From positions 2,672,965 to 2,722,110 of the forward strand of contig CP070775.1 in the NCBI GenBank assembly GCA_020346185.1: 49,146 nt of DNA, read 5' to 3'. How positions within the stretch are numbered: the stretch's first letter is position 1; each line of letters starts with the position of its first letter. The notes beneath the pieces were generated by a model, which worked only from the letters and a program-made list of their open reading frames with translations, was not told where the DNA came from and ran no database searches. The translations under genes and the position numbers were made by a program. Shown here piece by piece: positions 1 through 9,216 of the stretch. The stretch comes from Betaproteobacteria bacterium. Its GTDB lineage: Bacteria; Pseudomonadota; Gammaproteobacteria; Burkholderiales; Eutrophovitaceae.

Positions 1-1124
1 TCCCAGCTCAGTGCACCACCCGTTTGATATTCGGTTACACGTGTTTCGAAGAAGTTCTTCTCTTTCTTCAAATCGATCATTTCCGACATCCAGGGAAACG
101 GATTGCTTGCGCCCGGAAACAAGCTATCGAGTCCGATCTGCTGACACCGACGATTTGCCACAAATCGCAAATACTCCTTGAACATCGGCGCATTCAGACC
201 GAGAACACCACGCGGCATGGTGTCTTCTGCGTAACGGTATTCAAGCTCAACACCTTTACGCATCAAGCCGCGAATCTCTTCACAAAATTCCGGCGACCAC
301 AGTTGCGGATTCTCGAGTTTGATCTGATTGATGAGATCGATTCCGAAATTACAGTGCATCGATTCATCACGAAGGATGTACTGATACTGTTCTGCTGCGC
401 CAGTCATTTTGTTCTGACGGCCGAGTGCCAAAATTTGCGCAAAACCGACGTAAAAGAACAGCCCCTCCATAATGCACGCGAACACAATCAGGCTCTTCAA
501 AAGTTTTTGATCAGCCTCCATCGTTCCAGTTTTGAACGACGGATCAGTAAGCGTCTCGATGAACGGAATCAAGAAATCATCCTTGTCGCGAATGCTGCTG
601 ATCTCATGATACGCATTGAAGATTTCGCCCTCGTCAAGTCCGAGACTCTCGACGATGTACTGGTACGCGTGCGTGTGAATCGCCTCCTCGAATGCCTGGC
701 GCAGCAAGTACTGTCTGCATTCGGGCGCGGTGATGTGTCGATAGGTTCCCAAAACGATGTTGTTGGCCGCCAGAGAATCGGCGGTGACGAAAAACCCGAG
801 GTTGCGTTTCACAATGAGCCTTTCATCCTCGGAAAGACCCGCTGGATCTTTCCAGGTGATGATGTCGCGACTCATATTGATTTCCTGAGGCATCCAGTGA
901 TTCGCGCACCCGGCGAGATATTTGTCCCATGCCCATTTGTATTTGAAAGGCACTAGCTGGTTAACATCAGCCTTTCCATTGATCACAAGTTTGTCCTCAA
1001 TGCGAACCCGCCTGAAGCTCGCCTCCGTTCCGACCCTCGGACCCGCCCCAGCTTCCGGGGCAGACGTGCCAACCGCCGTAGAACCTCCCGAGACAACAAA
1101 GTCGGTGTCTTCAAATTGCAGCAT
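1..1124 (-). CDS. nrdB: Ribonucleoside-diphosphate reductase, beta subunit (class Ia), 3' end cut by window edge
   Basis: The small subunit of class Ia ribonucleotide reductase makes and stores the tyrosyl radical that NrdA needs to reduce ribonucleoside diphosphates. Translation from ATG at 1124 gives about 374 residues before the left edge. The diiron and radical residues can be read: Asp near 116 (TADSL), Glu147 and His150 with the radical Tyr154 in EEAIHTHAY (same E-x2-H-x3-Y spacing as E. coli E115/H118/Y122), Glu near 220 (CIMEG), and Glu254/His257 in DESMHCNF. The last visible residues, GGALSW, resemble the NrdA-binding tail of this family, so the stop is probably a few codons beyond the edge. 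The gene lies 93 bases after nrdA on the same strand, consistent with an nrdAB operon. Family assignment is very secure; only the exact C-terminus is unseen. Confidence 0.96.
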   Translation of the reverse strand, partial: MLQFEDTDFVVSGGSTAVGTSAPEAGAGPRVGTEASFRRVRIEDKLVINGKADVNQLVPFKYKWAWDKYLAGCANHWMPQEINMSRDIITWKDPAGLSEDERLIVKRNLGFFVTADSLAANNIVLGTYRHITAPECRQYLLRQAFEEAIHTHAYQYIVESLGLDEGEIFNAYHEISSIRDKDDFLIPFIETLTDPSFKTGTMEADQKLLKSLIVFACIMEGLFFYVGFAQILALGRQNKMTGAAEQYQYILRDESMHCNFGIDLINQIKLENPQLWSPEFCEEIRGLMRKGVELEYRYAEDTMPRGVLGLNAPMFKEYLRFVANRRCQQIGLDSLFPGASNPFPWMSEMIDLKKEKNFFETRVTEYQTGGALSW

Positions 1125-1217
1125 CAATTCTTGCCTTTCAAAATAGTCAGATTGCTCTGTGTTGATCAGTCGTTCGTTAGCAGCGACGCGCTGACGCCTG
1201 GAGGTGATGTGACATGC

Positions 1218-4070
1218 TCACTGGCAGGCCTCGCAAGTAGGATCGTCAAGCCCGCAGAACTGCGCTTGCTCTTGTTCGCCAGTACTGACATCGGACGGTA
1301 CGCTGTTTAGCGTCCCCGAATGAACCGTGGATTTCTCGGCCGATGTCGCGCCCAGTGTGCGTAGGTAATAGGTCGTCTTCAACCCGCGCCTCCACGCAAG
1401 CTTGTAGGTGTCGTCGAGTTTCTTCCCCGATGCTCCAGCCATGTAGATGTTCAACGACTGCGCCTGGTCGATCCATTTCTGGCGACGTGCCGCCGACTCG
1501 ACTATCCATGACGGATCAATCTCGAACGCCGTGGCGTAAAGTGTCCGCATCTCGGCAGGAACTCGATCAATTCTGGCAAGAGAGCCGTCAAAGTACTTGA
1601 GATCGGCGATCATCACCTCGTCCCAAAGGTTTCGCCTCTTCAAATCCTCGACCAGGTATTCATTCGCGACCGTAAACTCGCCCGAAAGGTTCGACTTCAC
1701 ATACAGGTTCTGGTAGGTAGGCTCAATGGATGCTGAAACACCGACGATATTGGCAATCGTCGCGGTCGGAGCAATTGCCACGCAGTTGGAATTACGCATC
1801 CCACAGCTCTTGACCCGCTCACGCAACACGTCCCAGTCCAGCGTCGAGCTCATATCCACTTCGACATGGCCACCTCGTTCATTGACCAGGAGATCGAGGG
1901 TGTCCTGCGGAAGTATTCCCTTGGACCAAAGGGAGCCCTCGAACGTTGAATAGCTGCCGCGCTCATCAGCCAGCTCGGTCGACGCCCAGTAAGCGTAGTA
2001 GCAGACAGCCTCCATCGAGCGATCAGCGAACTCGATCGCATCATCAGACGCATAGGGGATACGAAGCTCCTGCAAGCAGTCCTGAAATCCCATGATGCCC
2101 AAGCCGACCGGCCGATGTTTGAGGTTGGAGTTGCGCGCTTTCTTGACAGCGTAGTAGTTGATATCGATTACGTTATCGAGCATCCGCATCGCGGTTGAAA
2201 TAGTCCGCTTCAGCTTCTCGTGATCAAGCACCCCGTCCTTGAGATGTGCGACCAGGTTGACTGAGCCGAGATTACATACGGCGATTTCTGTTTCTGACGT
2301 GTTGAGCGTGATTTCGGTGCACAAATTAGAGCTGTGTACGATCCCAATGTGCTGCTGCGGCGAGCGAATGTTGCAGGGATCCTTGAATGTAATCCAAGGA
2401 TGACCGGTCTCAAACAACATTGACAGCATTTTGCGCCACAGCTGCACGGCCGGGATTTTCTTGCAAAGCTTGATGCCGCCACGCGCGGCCTCGTCTTCAT
2501 ACGCGACATAGGCCGCTTCAAAATCCTTGCCGAACTTGTCGTGCAGATCGGGCACGTCAGACGGCGAAAACAGCGTCCAGTCCCCATTTTCAATTACCCG
2601 CTTCATGAACAGGTCCGGAATCCAGTTCGCGGAATTCATGTCATGGGCACGCCGACGATCGTCGCCCGTGTTCTTCCTCAACTCAAGGAATTCCTCGATG
2701 TCAAGGTGCCAGGTCTCGAGGTACGCGCAGACCGCACCTTTGCGCTTGCCGCCCTGGTTGACGGCCACTGCCGTGTCGTTCACAACCTTGAGGAACGGAA
2801 CCACCCCCTGGGATTTCCCGTTTGTTCCCCGGATGTGCGAACCCAGCGCACGCACCGGTGTCCAGTCATTACCCAGCCCACCGGCATACTTGGAAAGCAG
2901 CGCATTCTCCTTGATAGCCTCGTAGATGCCGTCGAGATCATCTGCCACGCTGGTCAAGTAGCAGCTGGAAAGCTGCGAGCGCACGGTGCCGGAATTGAAC
3001 AACGTCGGCGTTGAGCTCATAAAGTCGAAGTTCGACAAGACGTCATAGAACTCGATGGCTCGCGCCTCGCGCTCGCTTTCGTTCAGGGCAAGACCCATGG
3101 CCACGCGCATGAAGAAAGCTTGGGGCAGCTCTATGCGCCTTTCGTCAATATGCAGAAAGTACCGGTCATAGAGCGTTTGCAGCCCGAGGTAACCGAATTT
3201 CATGTCGCGTCTCGCGTCCAGCGCTCTTGCAAGTGCCGCCAGATCGAACTCCAACAGCCTTGCGTCGAGCAACCCGGCATCGACCCCTTTATCGATGAAG
3301 GCCGGAAAATACTCTGCGTACCGCGTCTGCATTTCCGCCCGCGGCACTTCTTCGCCAAGCACCTCATGCCGCACGCTGCTCAACAGTAAGCGAGCAGTTA
3401 CGTAGCTATACGCCGGATCCTTCTCGATCAGCGATCGAGCAGCGAGGATGACACTCTTGAGTACTTCCTCCATCGGCACGCCGTTGTACAAGTCACGCAG
3501 GGTCAGTGACATGATCTGTTCGACATCGACGGCACGGCCAAGGCCCTCGCCGGAATCCCTCACCAGTGCCCGCAGCGCTGCGACGTCGAGCGGCCGACTT
3601 TGGCCATTCTCGACGACGCTAATCGCCGCTTCAGTCACCTCGTCAGCGGCGTCTGCCTGCTTCTGGCGAGCGCGCTCACGGTTACGTTCCTCACGATACA
3701 AGACGTAAGCACGTGCGACCTCATGCTCACCGGCGCGCATCAAGGCCAGCTCGACCTGGTCCTGAATGTCCTCGATATGAACCGTGCCTCCGGCCGGATT
3801 ACGTCTCAGCAGCGCATTCACGACAACATCGGTGAGATTCGATACAACCTCCCGAACGCGCGCCGATGCTGCTCCCTGTCCACCGCTCACCGCGATGAAT
3901 GCTTTGGTCATGGCAACGCCAATCTTTCCCGGCTCGAAACCGACGACAGCACCGTTGCGGCGAATCACTTTGTAATCCGCGTAATCGGCTTGCCGCGCGT
4001 CATGCCTCGATGCATCCCACTGGAATTTGGTCGCAACGCCGGACGAGGAAACGTTGGCAGTTACTTGCAT
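1218..4070 (-). CDS. nrdA: Ribonucleoside-diphosphate reductase, alpha subunit (class Ia) with two ATP-cone regions
   Basis: Catalytic subunit of class Ia ribonucleotide reductase, 950 residues. The ATG at 4070 is preceded by GGGAGAGAG, a good ribosome site; a longer in-frame start at 4202 would run through the promoter and NrdR box, so I reject it. A first ATP-cone covers about residues 31-130 (starting YKVIRRNG), and a second, more diverged cone about 160-240 aligns with the single N-terminal cone of E. coli NrdA. Catalytic residues are in place: Cys370 in QLSSCYL, Asn582/Cys584/Glu586 in NLCTEI, and Cys599 in AVCN. TTYYLRTLG carries the Tyr-Tyr radical relay, and the C-terminal tail ends CGLDDPTCEACQ with a CxxC for re-reduction by thioredoxin-type partners. 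An N-terminal extra cone is known in some class Ia enzymes and usually means altered dATP control. Confidence 0.97.
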   Translation of the reverse strand: MQVTANVSSSGVATKFQWDASRHDARQADYADYKVIRRNGAVVGFEPGKIGVAMTKAFIAVSGGQGAASARVREVVSNLTDVVVNALLRRNPAGGTVHIEDIQDQVELALMRAGEHEVARAYVLYREERNRERARQKQADAADEVTEAAISVVENGQSRPLDVAALRALVRDSGEGLGRAVDVEQIMSLTLRDLYNGVPMEEVLKSVILAARSLIEKDPAYSYVTARLLLSSVRHEVLGEEVPRAEMQTRYAEYFPAFIDKGVDAGLLDARLLEFDLAALARALDARRDMKFGYLGLQTLYDRYFLHIDERRIELPQAFFMRVAMGLALNESEREARAIEFYDVLSNFDFMSSTPTLFNSGTVRSQLSSCYLTSVADDLDGIYEAIKENALLSKYAGGLGNDWTPVRALGSHIRGTNGKSQGVVPFLKVVNDTAVAVNQGGKRKGAVCAYLETWHLDIEEFLELRKNTGDDRRRAHDMNSANWIPDLFMKRVIENGDWTLFSPSDVPDLHDKFGKDFEAAYVAYEDEAARGGIKLCKKIPAVQLWRKMLSMLFETGHPWITFKDPCNIRSPQQHIGIVHSSNLCTEITLNTSETEIAVCNLGSVNLVAHLKDGVLDHEKLKRTISTAMRMLDNVIDINYYAVKKARNSNLKHRPVGLGIMGFQDCLQELRIPYASDDAIEFADRSMEAVCYYAYWASTELADERGSYSTFEGSLWSKGILPQDTLDLLVNERGGHVEVDMSSTLDWDVLRERVKSCGMRNSNCVAIAPTATIANIVGVSASIEPTYQNLYVKSNLSGEFTVANEYLVEDLKRRNLWDEVMIADLKYFDGSLARIDRVPAEMRTLYATAFEIDPSWIVESAARRQKWIDQAQSLNIYMAGASGKKLDDTYKLAWRRGLKTTYYLRTLGATSAEKSTVHSGTLNSVPSDVSTGEQEQAQFCGLDDPTCEACQ

Positions 4071-4090
4071 TCTCTCTCCCTGGAATACAG

Positions 4091-4110
4091 GTGTCGCCTT
4101 TAGGCAACAC
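4091..4110 (-). promoter_or_regulatory. Near-perfect 20-bp inverted repeat in the nrdA leader
   Basis: On the minus strand this reads GTGTTGCCTAAAGGCGACAC. The arms pair over eight positions (one G-T wobble) around a TAAA loop, and the element ends 20 bases before the nrdA ATG, just upstream of the Shine-Dalgarno. It could fold as an mRNA hairpin next to the ribosome site or act as a DNA operator. Its sequence does not match the NrdR consensus. Confidence 0.5.
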
Positions 4111-4209
4111 TCACTATGTTTAATGTCTGGATAACTTTGCTTCTTTTTCGCCGACTGCCCGTCGATCGGGGTCTCATGACGACAATTACTTCGTAACCAC
4201 ATTCAGCAA

Positions 4210-4225
4210 CCACAAGATATTGTGT
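4210..4225 (-). promoter_or_regulatory. NrdR-type box upstream of nrdA
   Basis: The minus strand reads ACACAATATCTTGTGG, which matches the NrdR-box consensus ACACWATATATWGTGT at 14 of 16 positions. It lies just downstream of the proposed -10 element, where a repressor would block transcription. NrdR boxes usually occur in pairs about three helical turns apart; a much weaker partner with outer ACGA/TCGT arms lies at 4179-4194, centred exactly 31 bp away. NrdR control of nrdAB is established in other bacteria; nrdR itself is not in the window. Confidence 0.75.
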
Positions 4226-4246
4226 CATTTCTGGTGGACCGCGCTA

Positions 4247-4274
4247 ATTCTAGTGGTCGTCTTTTTTCTGTCAA
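4247..4274 (-). promoter_or_regulatory. Sigma-70 type promoter for nrdAB
   Basis: On the minus strand a perfect -35 TTGACA (4274-4269) is followed after 16 bases by TAGAAT (4252-4247), five of six matches to the -10 consensus. Transcription would start near 4240, giving a leader of about 170 bases that contains the NrdR box and the 20-bp inverted repeat. The upstream gene ends at 4408, so nrdAB has its own promoter. Confidence 0.7.
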
Positions 4275-4407
4275 GAACTTTTTCGCGCGACTCGAGCGGC
4301 GCACTCGCAATTGCGAAAGTAAAACGCGAATATGGCATGGACACACGCGACAAAGCTGTTCGTGAGTTCGGTTGCGCAACCCGATTCCCTCAACAGCAGT
4401 GTTCGTG

Positions 4408-5307
4408 CTACCTGTGTATGGCGGCAGCGAGCCGGACCGTGTTGAAATGAATGTCGACTGTGTCTTCGATGCGGCTCGCATAGCCACCAGCCATCACTGT
4501 TGCAACCGGCACACTCATGTCAGTGCATGTCGTGAACAGCATTTGGTCGCGCCGAGCGAGCCCTTTCTTGCTCAGCGAAAGGCGCCCCAGACGGTCGCCC
4601 TCAAAAGGATCGGCGCCCGCCAAATAAATCGCCAGATCTGGCCGGGAAGCCGACAATGCATAGCAAAGCCCATCGTGCAGCGCCGACAGATACGTTTCGT
4701 CGTCGCAATAATCGGGCAGCGCAATATCGAGATCACTCTCTACTTTGCGAAACGGAAAATTCTTCGCGGCGTGAATCGAAAAGGTGAACACGGAGGAATC
4801 ATCGGCCAGTATAGCTGCAGTTCCGTCACCCTGATGCACGTCGCAGTCGATAATCAAGATTCGTTTTGCCCGGCCTTCGATCTGCATGGCAAGTGCGGCA
4901 ATGGCGCAATCATTGAACACGCAAAAACCAGCGCCATGGCCCCTAAAGGCGTGGTGCGTACCGCCGGCGAGACTCACTGCCACGCCGTGCTGCGACGCCG
5001 CACGGCACGCTTCGACAGTGGCACCGCTGGAACGCCGTGAACGCTCGACCATCTGTTCCGTCCACGGGAAGCCAATTCGGCGAATTTCCGAGGGCGCCAA
5101 CGTGCCCGACAAAACACGTTTTAAGTAATCGGCATCGTGCGCCCTGAGTATCTGCTCACAACTAGCGCCCTGCGGTACACGCAGTTGTTCGCCCTGTGAC
5201 AGATTCGCTGCCTCAACCCTATCGCGCAGTATGGCGTACTTGCGCATCGGGAAGCGATGGCCATCAGGGAGCGGCAACTCGAATTGGTCGGTATAGAAGA
5301 TCTGCAC
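4408..5307 (-). CDS. Histone deacetylase superfamily (arginase/deacetylase fold) hydrolase
   Basis: Zinc-dependent amidohydrolase of the bacterial histone-deacetylase-like family (acetylpolyamine amidohydrolase, AcuC and class II HDAC relatives), 299 residues from a GTG start. The fold's signatures are visible: the His118-His119 pair in GGTHHAFRG, the zinc ligands Asp156 and His158 in IIDCDVHQGDGT, the third ligand Asp233 in AGADPFEGDRLG, and the active-site Tyr276 in MAGGYA. The real substrate cannot be read from sequence; removing acetyl groups from small molecules or protein lysines are both possible. It follows ampD on the same strand after a 47-base gap and may be co-transcribed with it. 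The start is the least certain point, as no strong ribosome site precedes it. Confidence 0.9.
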   Translation of the reverse strand: MQIFYTDQFELPLPDGHRFPMRKYAILRDRVEAANLSQGEQLRVPQGASCEQILRAHDADYLKRVLSGTLAPSEIRRIGFPWTEQMVERSRRSSGATVEACRAASQHGVAVSLAGGTHHAFRGHGAGFCVFNDCAIAALAMQIEGRAKRILIIDCDVHQGDGTAAILADDSSVFTFSIHAAKNFPFRKVESDLDIALPDYCDDETYLSALHDGLCYALSASRPDLAIYLAGADPFEGDRLGRLSLSKKGLARRDQMLFTTCTDMSVPVATVMAGGYASRIEDTVDIHFNTVRLAAAIHR

Positions 5308-5354
5308 AGCGAGCTATATCGAGGCGCTATGCGCTGGCCAGTCTAGCTACGGCC

Positions 5355-5963
5355 TCACACTGCCCTAGAGGGGACGCGACCAAACGGGCCAAGACGAGCC
5401 CATTCGAAATGCGGTCCTGGGTCGGTTTTTCGTCCGCGAGGCAGCGCTATGTCGTGATGACCGACACACCCCGTGATCGGGTAGGCCTCTCGAAGCACCT
5501 CAACGAGTCGTCCCAGCACCCGGTACTGAACCTCTTCAAACGGAGCGTCGTCACTGCCCTCGAGCTCGATTCCGACAGAGAAGTCATTACAATGGTTACG
5601 CCCATGCCACTGCGACTCACCGGCATGCCAGGCTCGCGACTGGCATGGCACGAACTGCACGAGTTCGCCGTCGCGACGAATCAGGAAGTGTGACGAGACA
5701 GTCATTCCGGCAATGGCCTTGAAATGTGGATCCGCAGATGGGTCAAGGCAATTGGTAAAGAGCTCTGCTATCGCATTGCCGCCAAAACACCCAGGAGGCA
5801 GGCTAATACTGTGAATGACGATAAGTTCTATGCGGCTGCCTGACGGGCGAGCATCGAAGTTGGGAGAGGGGATCTGGCGCGCGACGTTCAACACGCCGGC
5901 GGTGCTCAGCGCCCACCGTCGCCGATGCGCGTGGCTTGAGGCGCTCGACTTCCGAGAGCTCAA
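5355..5963 (-). CDS. ampD: 1,6-anhydro-N-acetylmuramoyl-L-alanine amidase AmpD
   Basis: Cytosolic zinc amidase of peptidoglycan recycling that cuts the peptide from anhydro-muropeptides. The Amidase_2 fold is clear: His51 in VIHSIS, Glu133 in VGIELEG (82 residues after His51, as in characterised AmpD), the second zinc His in GHHDIA, and Lys179/Asp181 in GRKTDPGP. Two residues are inserted between the second His and the Lys-Asp pair compared with E. coli. At 202 residues from a TTG start it is about 20 longer than usual AmpD, with a basic, Ser/Arg-rich N-terminus; homology begins around residue 26. The TTG overlaps the pilR stop (TTGA), so translation is probably coupled. AmpD levels are known to set AmpR-type beta-lactamase induction; no ampC or ampR is visible here. 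Confidence 0.93.
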   Translation of the reverse strand: MSSRKSSASSHAHRRRWALSTAGVLNVARQIPSPNFDARPSGSRIELIVIHSISLPPGCFGGNAIAELFTNCLDPSADPHFKAIAGMTVSSHFLIRRDGELVQFVPCQSRAWHAGESQWHGRNHCNDFSVGIELEGSDDAPFEEVQYRVLGRLVEVLREAYPITGCVGHHDIALPRGRKTDPGPHFEWARLGPFGRVPSRAV

Positions 5964-7330
5964 TTGATCCCGAGACGCTCCATGCGATAACGCATGGAGC
6001 GGAATGTAATTCCGAGCAACTTGGCAGCCGCCGTGCGGTTGAAGCGCGTTTTCTCTAGCGCCTCCAGAATGGCGTCCTTCTCAACTCGATCGAGATAATC
6101 CTGTAGCGGATACTTGCCATTGGCACCGCTCGGTACGGCCACCTCATCGGAAACGGCTGGCGGGGTCAGTTGAAGATCCTCAAGGGTAATCTCGTCATTG
6201 CCCGAGAGGGCAAGCGCACGCTCGAGCACATTCTCTAGTTCGCGTACGTTGCCAGGAAAGTCGTATCGCGTAAGCGCTTCCATGACCTCGGCGCTAACGT
6301 CCGGCTTCTTGGCTCCAACCGCTGCTGCGAGCTTCTCCAGAATAGCGCCGACGAAAAGCGGGATGTCTTCGCGGCGTTCACGAACGGCCGGCATCCTGAG
6401 CTCAATCACGTTGAGCCGGTAATACAGGTCATGCCGGAAACGGCCGGCGTCTACCTGCTCCCCGAGTTTCTTGTGCGTTGCGCTGATAATCCTGACGTCA
6501 ACCGCCTCTTCCTGGGTCGATCCGACTTTGCGCACCTTCTTTTCCTGAATCGCCCTGAGCAATTTCACCTGCATCGGTAGCGGCAGATCGGCGACTTCAT
6601 CGAGGAACAATGTACCGCCGTTGGCAGCCTGAAAGAACCCCACCCGATCGGCGTCTGCCCCTGTGAATGCGCCCTTCTTGTAACCAAAAAACTCTGACTC
6701 CATCAAATTTTCCGGGATGGCGCCGCAGTTCACCGGCACAAACGGTCTTTCGCCTCGGGCGCTTCTGCGATGAATCAAGCGAGCGGCGAGCTCCTTGCCG
6801 CTGCCTGACTCGCCACTAATCTGCACCGGCGCCTCGGAGCGAGCCAGCTTGTCGATGAGGTCACGCACCGCCTGCATTGCCGCCGAATCGCCCAGCAAAC
6901 CCTCGCCGCCACCGGACTTTGGCGTTGTGCCTGGCTGGGGCAGCGACAGCGCCGATTTGACCAGAGTTCGCAACTGCTCGAGTGACACCGGCTTTGCCAG
7001 GTAGTCGAAGGCGCCGGCCTTAAGCGCGGCAACCGCGTTCTCGGTGTTACCGTGCGCGGTGATCACTGCCACCGGCAAATCCTGGTTATTCTCGGAAATG
7101 TACTTCAACACCTCCAGACCGTCGCCGTCTGGCAATCGCATGTCGGTGAGGCAAAGGTCGAATGCGCTTTCCTTGACTTTCTTGATCGCCTCCTTGACCG
7201 AAGAGGCGCGCTGAACGTCGAGACCCATTTTGAGAAGCGTCAATTCAAGCAGTTCAAGGATGTCCTCCTCGTCATCGACAATCAGCACCGTGCGCGAGAC
7301 AACACCCGCGGTTTGTTCCCTACGTCTCAC
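5960..7330 (-). CDS. pilR: Sigma-54-dependent response regulator PilR
   Basis: NtrC-family transcription activator that, with PilS, switches on sigma-54-dependent type IV pilin genes. It has 456 residues. The receiver domain (about 12-125) has the phosphorylated Asp63 in LTDMRLPDGDG and Lys113. The AAA+ domain has Walker A GESGSGKE (173-180), the sigma-54 contact loop GAFTGA (220-225) and Walker B LFLDEV (241-246). The C-terminal Fis-type helix-turn-helix ends with RSMRYRMERLGI, typical of PilR. The GTG start overlaps the pilS stop by four bases (GTGA). Pilin genes are not in the window. The PilR name rests on the partner sensor, the HTH and the AmpD/PP0621 neighbourhood. Confidence 0.93.
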   Translation of the reverse strand: MRRREQTAGVVSRTVLIVDDEEDILELLELTLLKMGLDVQRASSVKEAIKKVKESAFDLCLTDMRLPDGDGLEVLKYISENNQDLPVAVITAHGNTENAVAALKAGAFDYLAKPVSLEQLRTLVKSALSLPQPGTTPKSGGGEGLLGDSAAMQAVRDLIDKLARSEAPVQISGESGSGKELAARLIHRRSARGERPFVPVNCGAIPENLMESEFFGYKKGAFTGADADRVGFFQAANGGTLFLDEVADLPLPMQVKLLRAIQEKKVRKVGSTQEEAVDVRIISATHKKLGEQVDAGRFRHDLYYRLNVIELRMPAVRERREDIPLFVGAILEKLAAAVGAKKPDVSAEVMEALTRYDFPGNVRELENVLERALALSGNDEITLEDLQLTPPAVSDEVAVPSGANGKYPLQDYLDRVEKDAILEALEKTRFNRTAAAKLLGITFRSMRYRMERLGIN

Positions 7331-8937
7331 TGCTGCGCTCCTTTAAATCTAACACTGAATTGCGCACCACCATTCATACCATCGACATATTCAAGTGTTG
7401 CACCGTTCGCCTCGCATATTTCTCGTGCAATATATAAACCGAGGCCTGTTCCGCTCGAGGCGGTCGTAAAAAATGGCTCAAATAGGTTCCCTTTGAGGAC
7501 GTCGGCCACCCCCGGTCCGTCATCTTCCACACTGAGCTCCAGGCTTCCAGTTGGCGCCTTTCGGCGTACGGAGAGGGTGATGCTACCGGCTTCTTTGCGG
7601 CAGTAGCGCAATGCGTTTCGGCATAGATTCCACATAATCTGATTGAGATGGCTGCGATCGAATGTGACGTCAGGCTCTACCTCGGCATCGATCCGGATCA
7701 CACCATCCGCGACCTTCTCAATTTCGGCGAACTGACCGACGAAAACGCGCAGATAATCCACCACACTGAACGTTTCTCTGAGCGCACGATCCCGACGATT
7801 GAGCCTGAGCACATCCTGGACCATGCGATCGAGGCGCTGCGTATTGTCATGGATAATCTGCAGTAGCCGCATTTCCCCGGCGGAATGACTGGTGTCTTCC
7901 ATCAGCAACTCAGCGGCATGATTGATAGCGGACAACGGGTTACGAATCTCGTGCGCGATATTGGCGGTCAGGCGACCGAGCGATGCCAGCTTCATCTGTT
8001 GTGCCTGACGCTGCACGCGCGACAGGTCCTCCAGGATGAGGACGACGCCGGCGTTTCGTCCGCTGCCGACAGTGCGGAAACGGGCGGCGATCGACCGGCC
8101 GCCATCCGGCGTCTGTATGGGCTCGCTCGGTGTTGCCGAATCCCTGCGCCATGCTTGCAAATGTTCTGCAAGCCTTGGAGAGTATGCGGCAAGCCTGATT
8201 TCCCTGTCACGACTCAAGGGACCAAGCACCTGTTCGGCACGCGTATTGATCTGGCGAATAACGCCACGCTCATCGACAACGAGAACACCGTCTTGCATAT
8301 CCTGAATGATCAGCTTGTTGATCTGCGCCATGCTGGCAAGATCGACTTCCCGCTGGGCGACGATGGCTTCGATCGCAACTGTGCGCTGCGCGAGTGAGTG
8401 TCCCAACCAGGCAGTCGCAAAGTATCCGGCACTAACGAAGCCCGCCTGGACAAACAGCGCCGAGTCACCGCCGAGATACATCACATCGAAAAGCTGTTCG
8501 CCCAGAATCCCGATTGAGGCCAGCGCGGCATAGAGCAGCGTCAGCCGCCCCATGGCCATCAGGCCGGCTGCAGCCAGCGAGGGGAGCAGCAAAAGGCCAA
8601 GGCCGCTGGTGATTCCGCCGCTGGCATAGAGCATTAGCGTGATGGCAACGACATCGAGACCAACATAGGTCGAGAGCTGAAACCGGAATGGCGGGTGGCG
8701 CCAAAGAATGGGCGCAAAGGCAACCACCGTGAACGCGATGTAGATTAGATTGACGCGGACAAAAACGCCTCGGTTATAGGAACCGAAAGGAATATTGTCG
8801 GCTAGCCATATGATCGAGCCGAGCAGGACCAACGCGACGATCAAGCGGTAGCAATTGAAATACAGCAGAGAGTGCCAGTGCTCGGCTCTAGCCTCCTCGC
8901 CCGTCTCCATAATCGGATCAGACAGGGTTAATGACAC
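7327..8937 (-). CDS. pilS: Sensor histidine kinase PilS
   Basis: Inner-membrane histidine kinase paired with PilR, 536 residues from the GTG at 8937, which has GGGAG six bases upstream. An alternative ATG at 8910 lacks a ribosome site. The N-terminal third is hydrophobic with about six membrane helices (roughly residues 25-185), followed by a PAS-like segment (MQDGVLVVDERG, about 214-300). The kinase core has the phospho-accepting His near 329 in IAHEIRNPLSAINHA, the N box in NQIMWNLCRNALRYC, and the G boxes DDGPGV and SSGTGLGLYIA. In studied pseudomonads PilS senses pilin monomers in the membrane; that this holds here is inference. Confidence 0.93.
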   Translation of the reverse strand: MSLTLSDPIMETGEEARAEHWHSLLYFNCYRLIVALVLLGSIIWLADNIPFGSYNRGVFVRVNLIYIAFTVVAFAPILWRHPPFRFQLSTYVGLDVVAITLMLYASGGITSGLGLLLLPSLAAAGLMAMGRLTLLYAALASIGILGEQLFDVMYLGGDSALFVQAGFVSAGYFATAWLGHSLAQRTVAIEAIVAQREVDLASMAQINKLIIQDMQDGVLVVDERGVIRQINTRAEQVLGPLSRDREIRLAAYSPRLAEHLQAWRRDSATPSEPIQTPDGGRSIAARFRTVGSGRNAGVVLILEDLSRVQRQAQQMKLASLGRLTANIAHEIRNPLSAINHAAELLMEDTSHSAGEMRLLQIIHDNTQRLDRMVQDVLRLNRRDRALRETFSVVDYLRVFVGQFAEIEKVADGVIRIDAEVEPDVTFDRSHLNQIMWNLCRNALRYCRKEAGSITLSVRRKAPTGSLELSVEDDGPGVADVLKGNLFEPFFTTASSGTGLGLYIAREICEANGATLEYVDGMNGGAQFSVRFKGAQQ

Positions 8938-8982
8938 TTGCAGCTCCCGCAAGAGCGCAGATGCATTGCAGACCGAGCAAGG

Positions 8983-9216
8983 TCACTTCTTCGCAATGCG
9001 CCGGTGCTCCTCGCTGCAAAAATACTCATCCCCGAATTCGAGGCTCTCGCTCCGGGGCAGATGAACTCCGCATAGCTTGCAACGCACCATGTCTTCAGTA
9101 ATAGCACCCGACGCCTGCCTTTGCCAATCGCGTCGCCGCACACCGTTCTTGATCGCCATGTAGGCGATGATGAAAACCGCGATTAAGAGAAGAAACTTGG
9201 CCACGTGCCTCACCAT
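8983..9216 (-). CDS. PP0621-family small membrane protein with a four-cysteine C-terminal motif
   Basis: Protein of 77 residues with one N-terminal membrane helix (about 5-22, KFLLLIAVFIIAYMAI), a basic stop-transfer stretch (RRRDWQRQ), and a short cytosolic tail. The tail has CKLCGVHLP and a later C in YFCSEEHRR, resembling a small zinc-binding knuckle (Cys-x2-Cys ... Cys-x3-His). I recognise it as the PP0621 type, often found next to pilS; its function is unknown. Its start ATG at 9216 has only a weak ribosome site, and pilS begins 45 bases downstream, so it is probably the first gene of the pilS-pilR-ampD run. Confidence 0.8.
   Translation of the reverse strand: MVRHVAKFLLLIAVFIIAYMAIKNGVRRRDWQRQASGAITEDMVRCKLCGVHLPRSESLEFGDEYFCSEEHRRIAKK

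Noticed and set aside
24..956. 310-residue plus-strand open frame
   Set aside because: It is antisense to the well-conserved nrdB coding region, and its translation has no family features.
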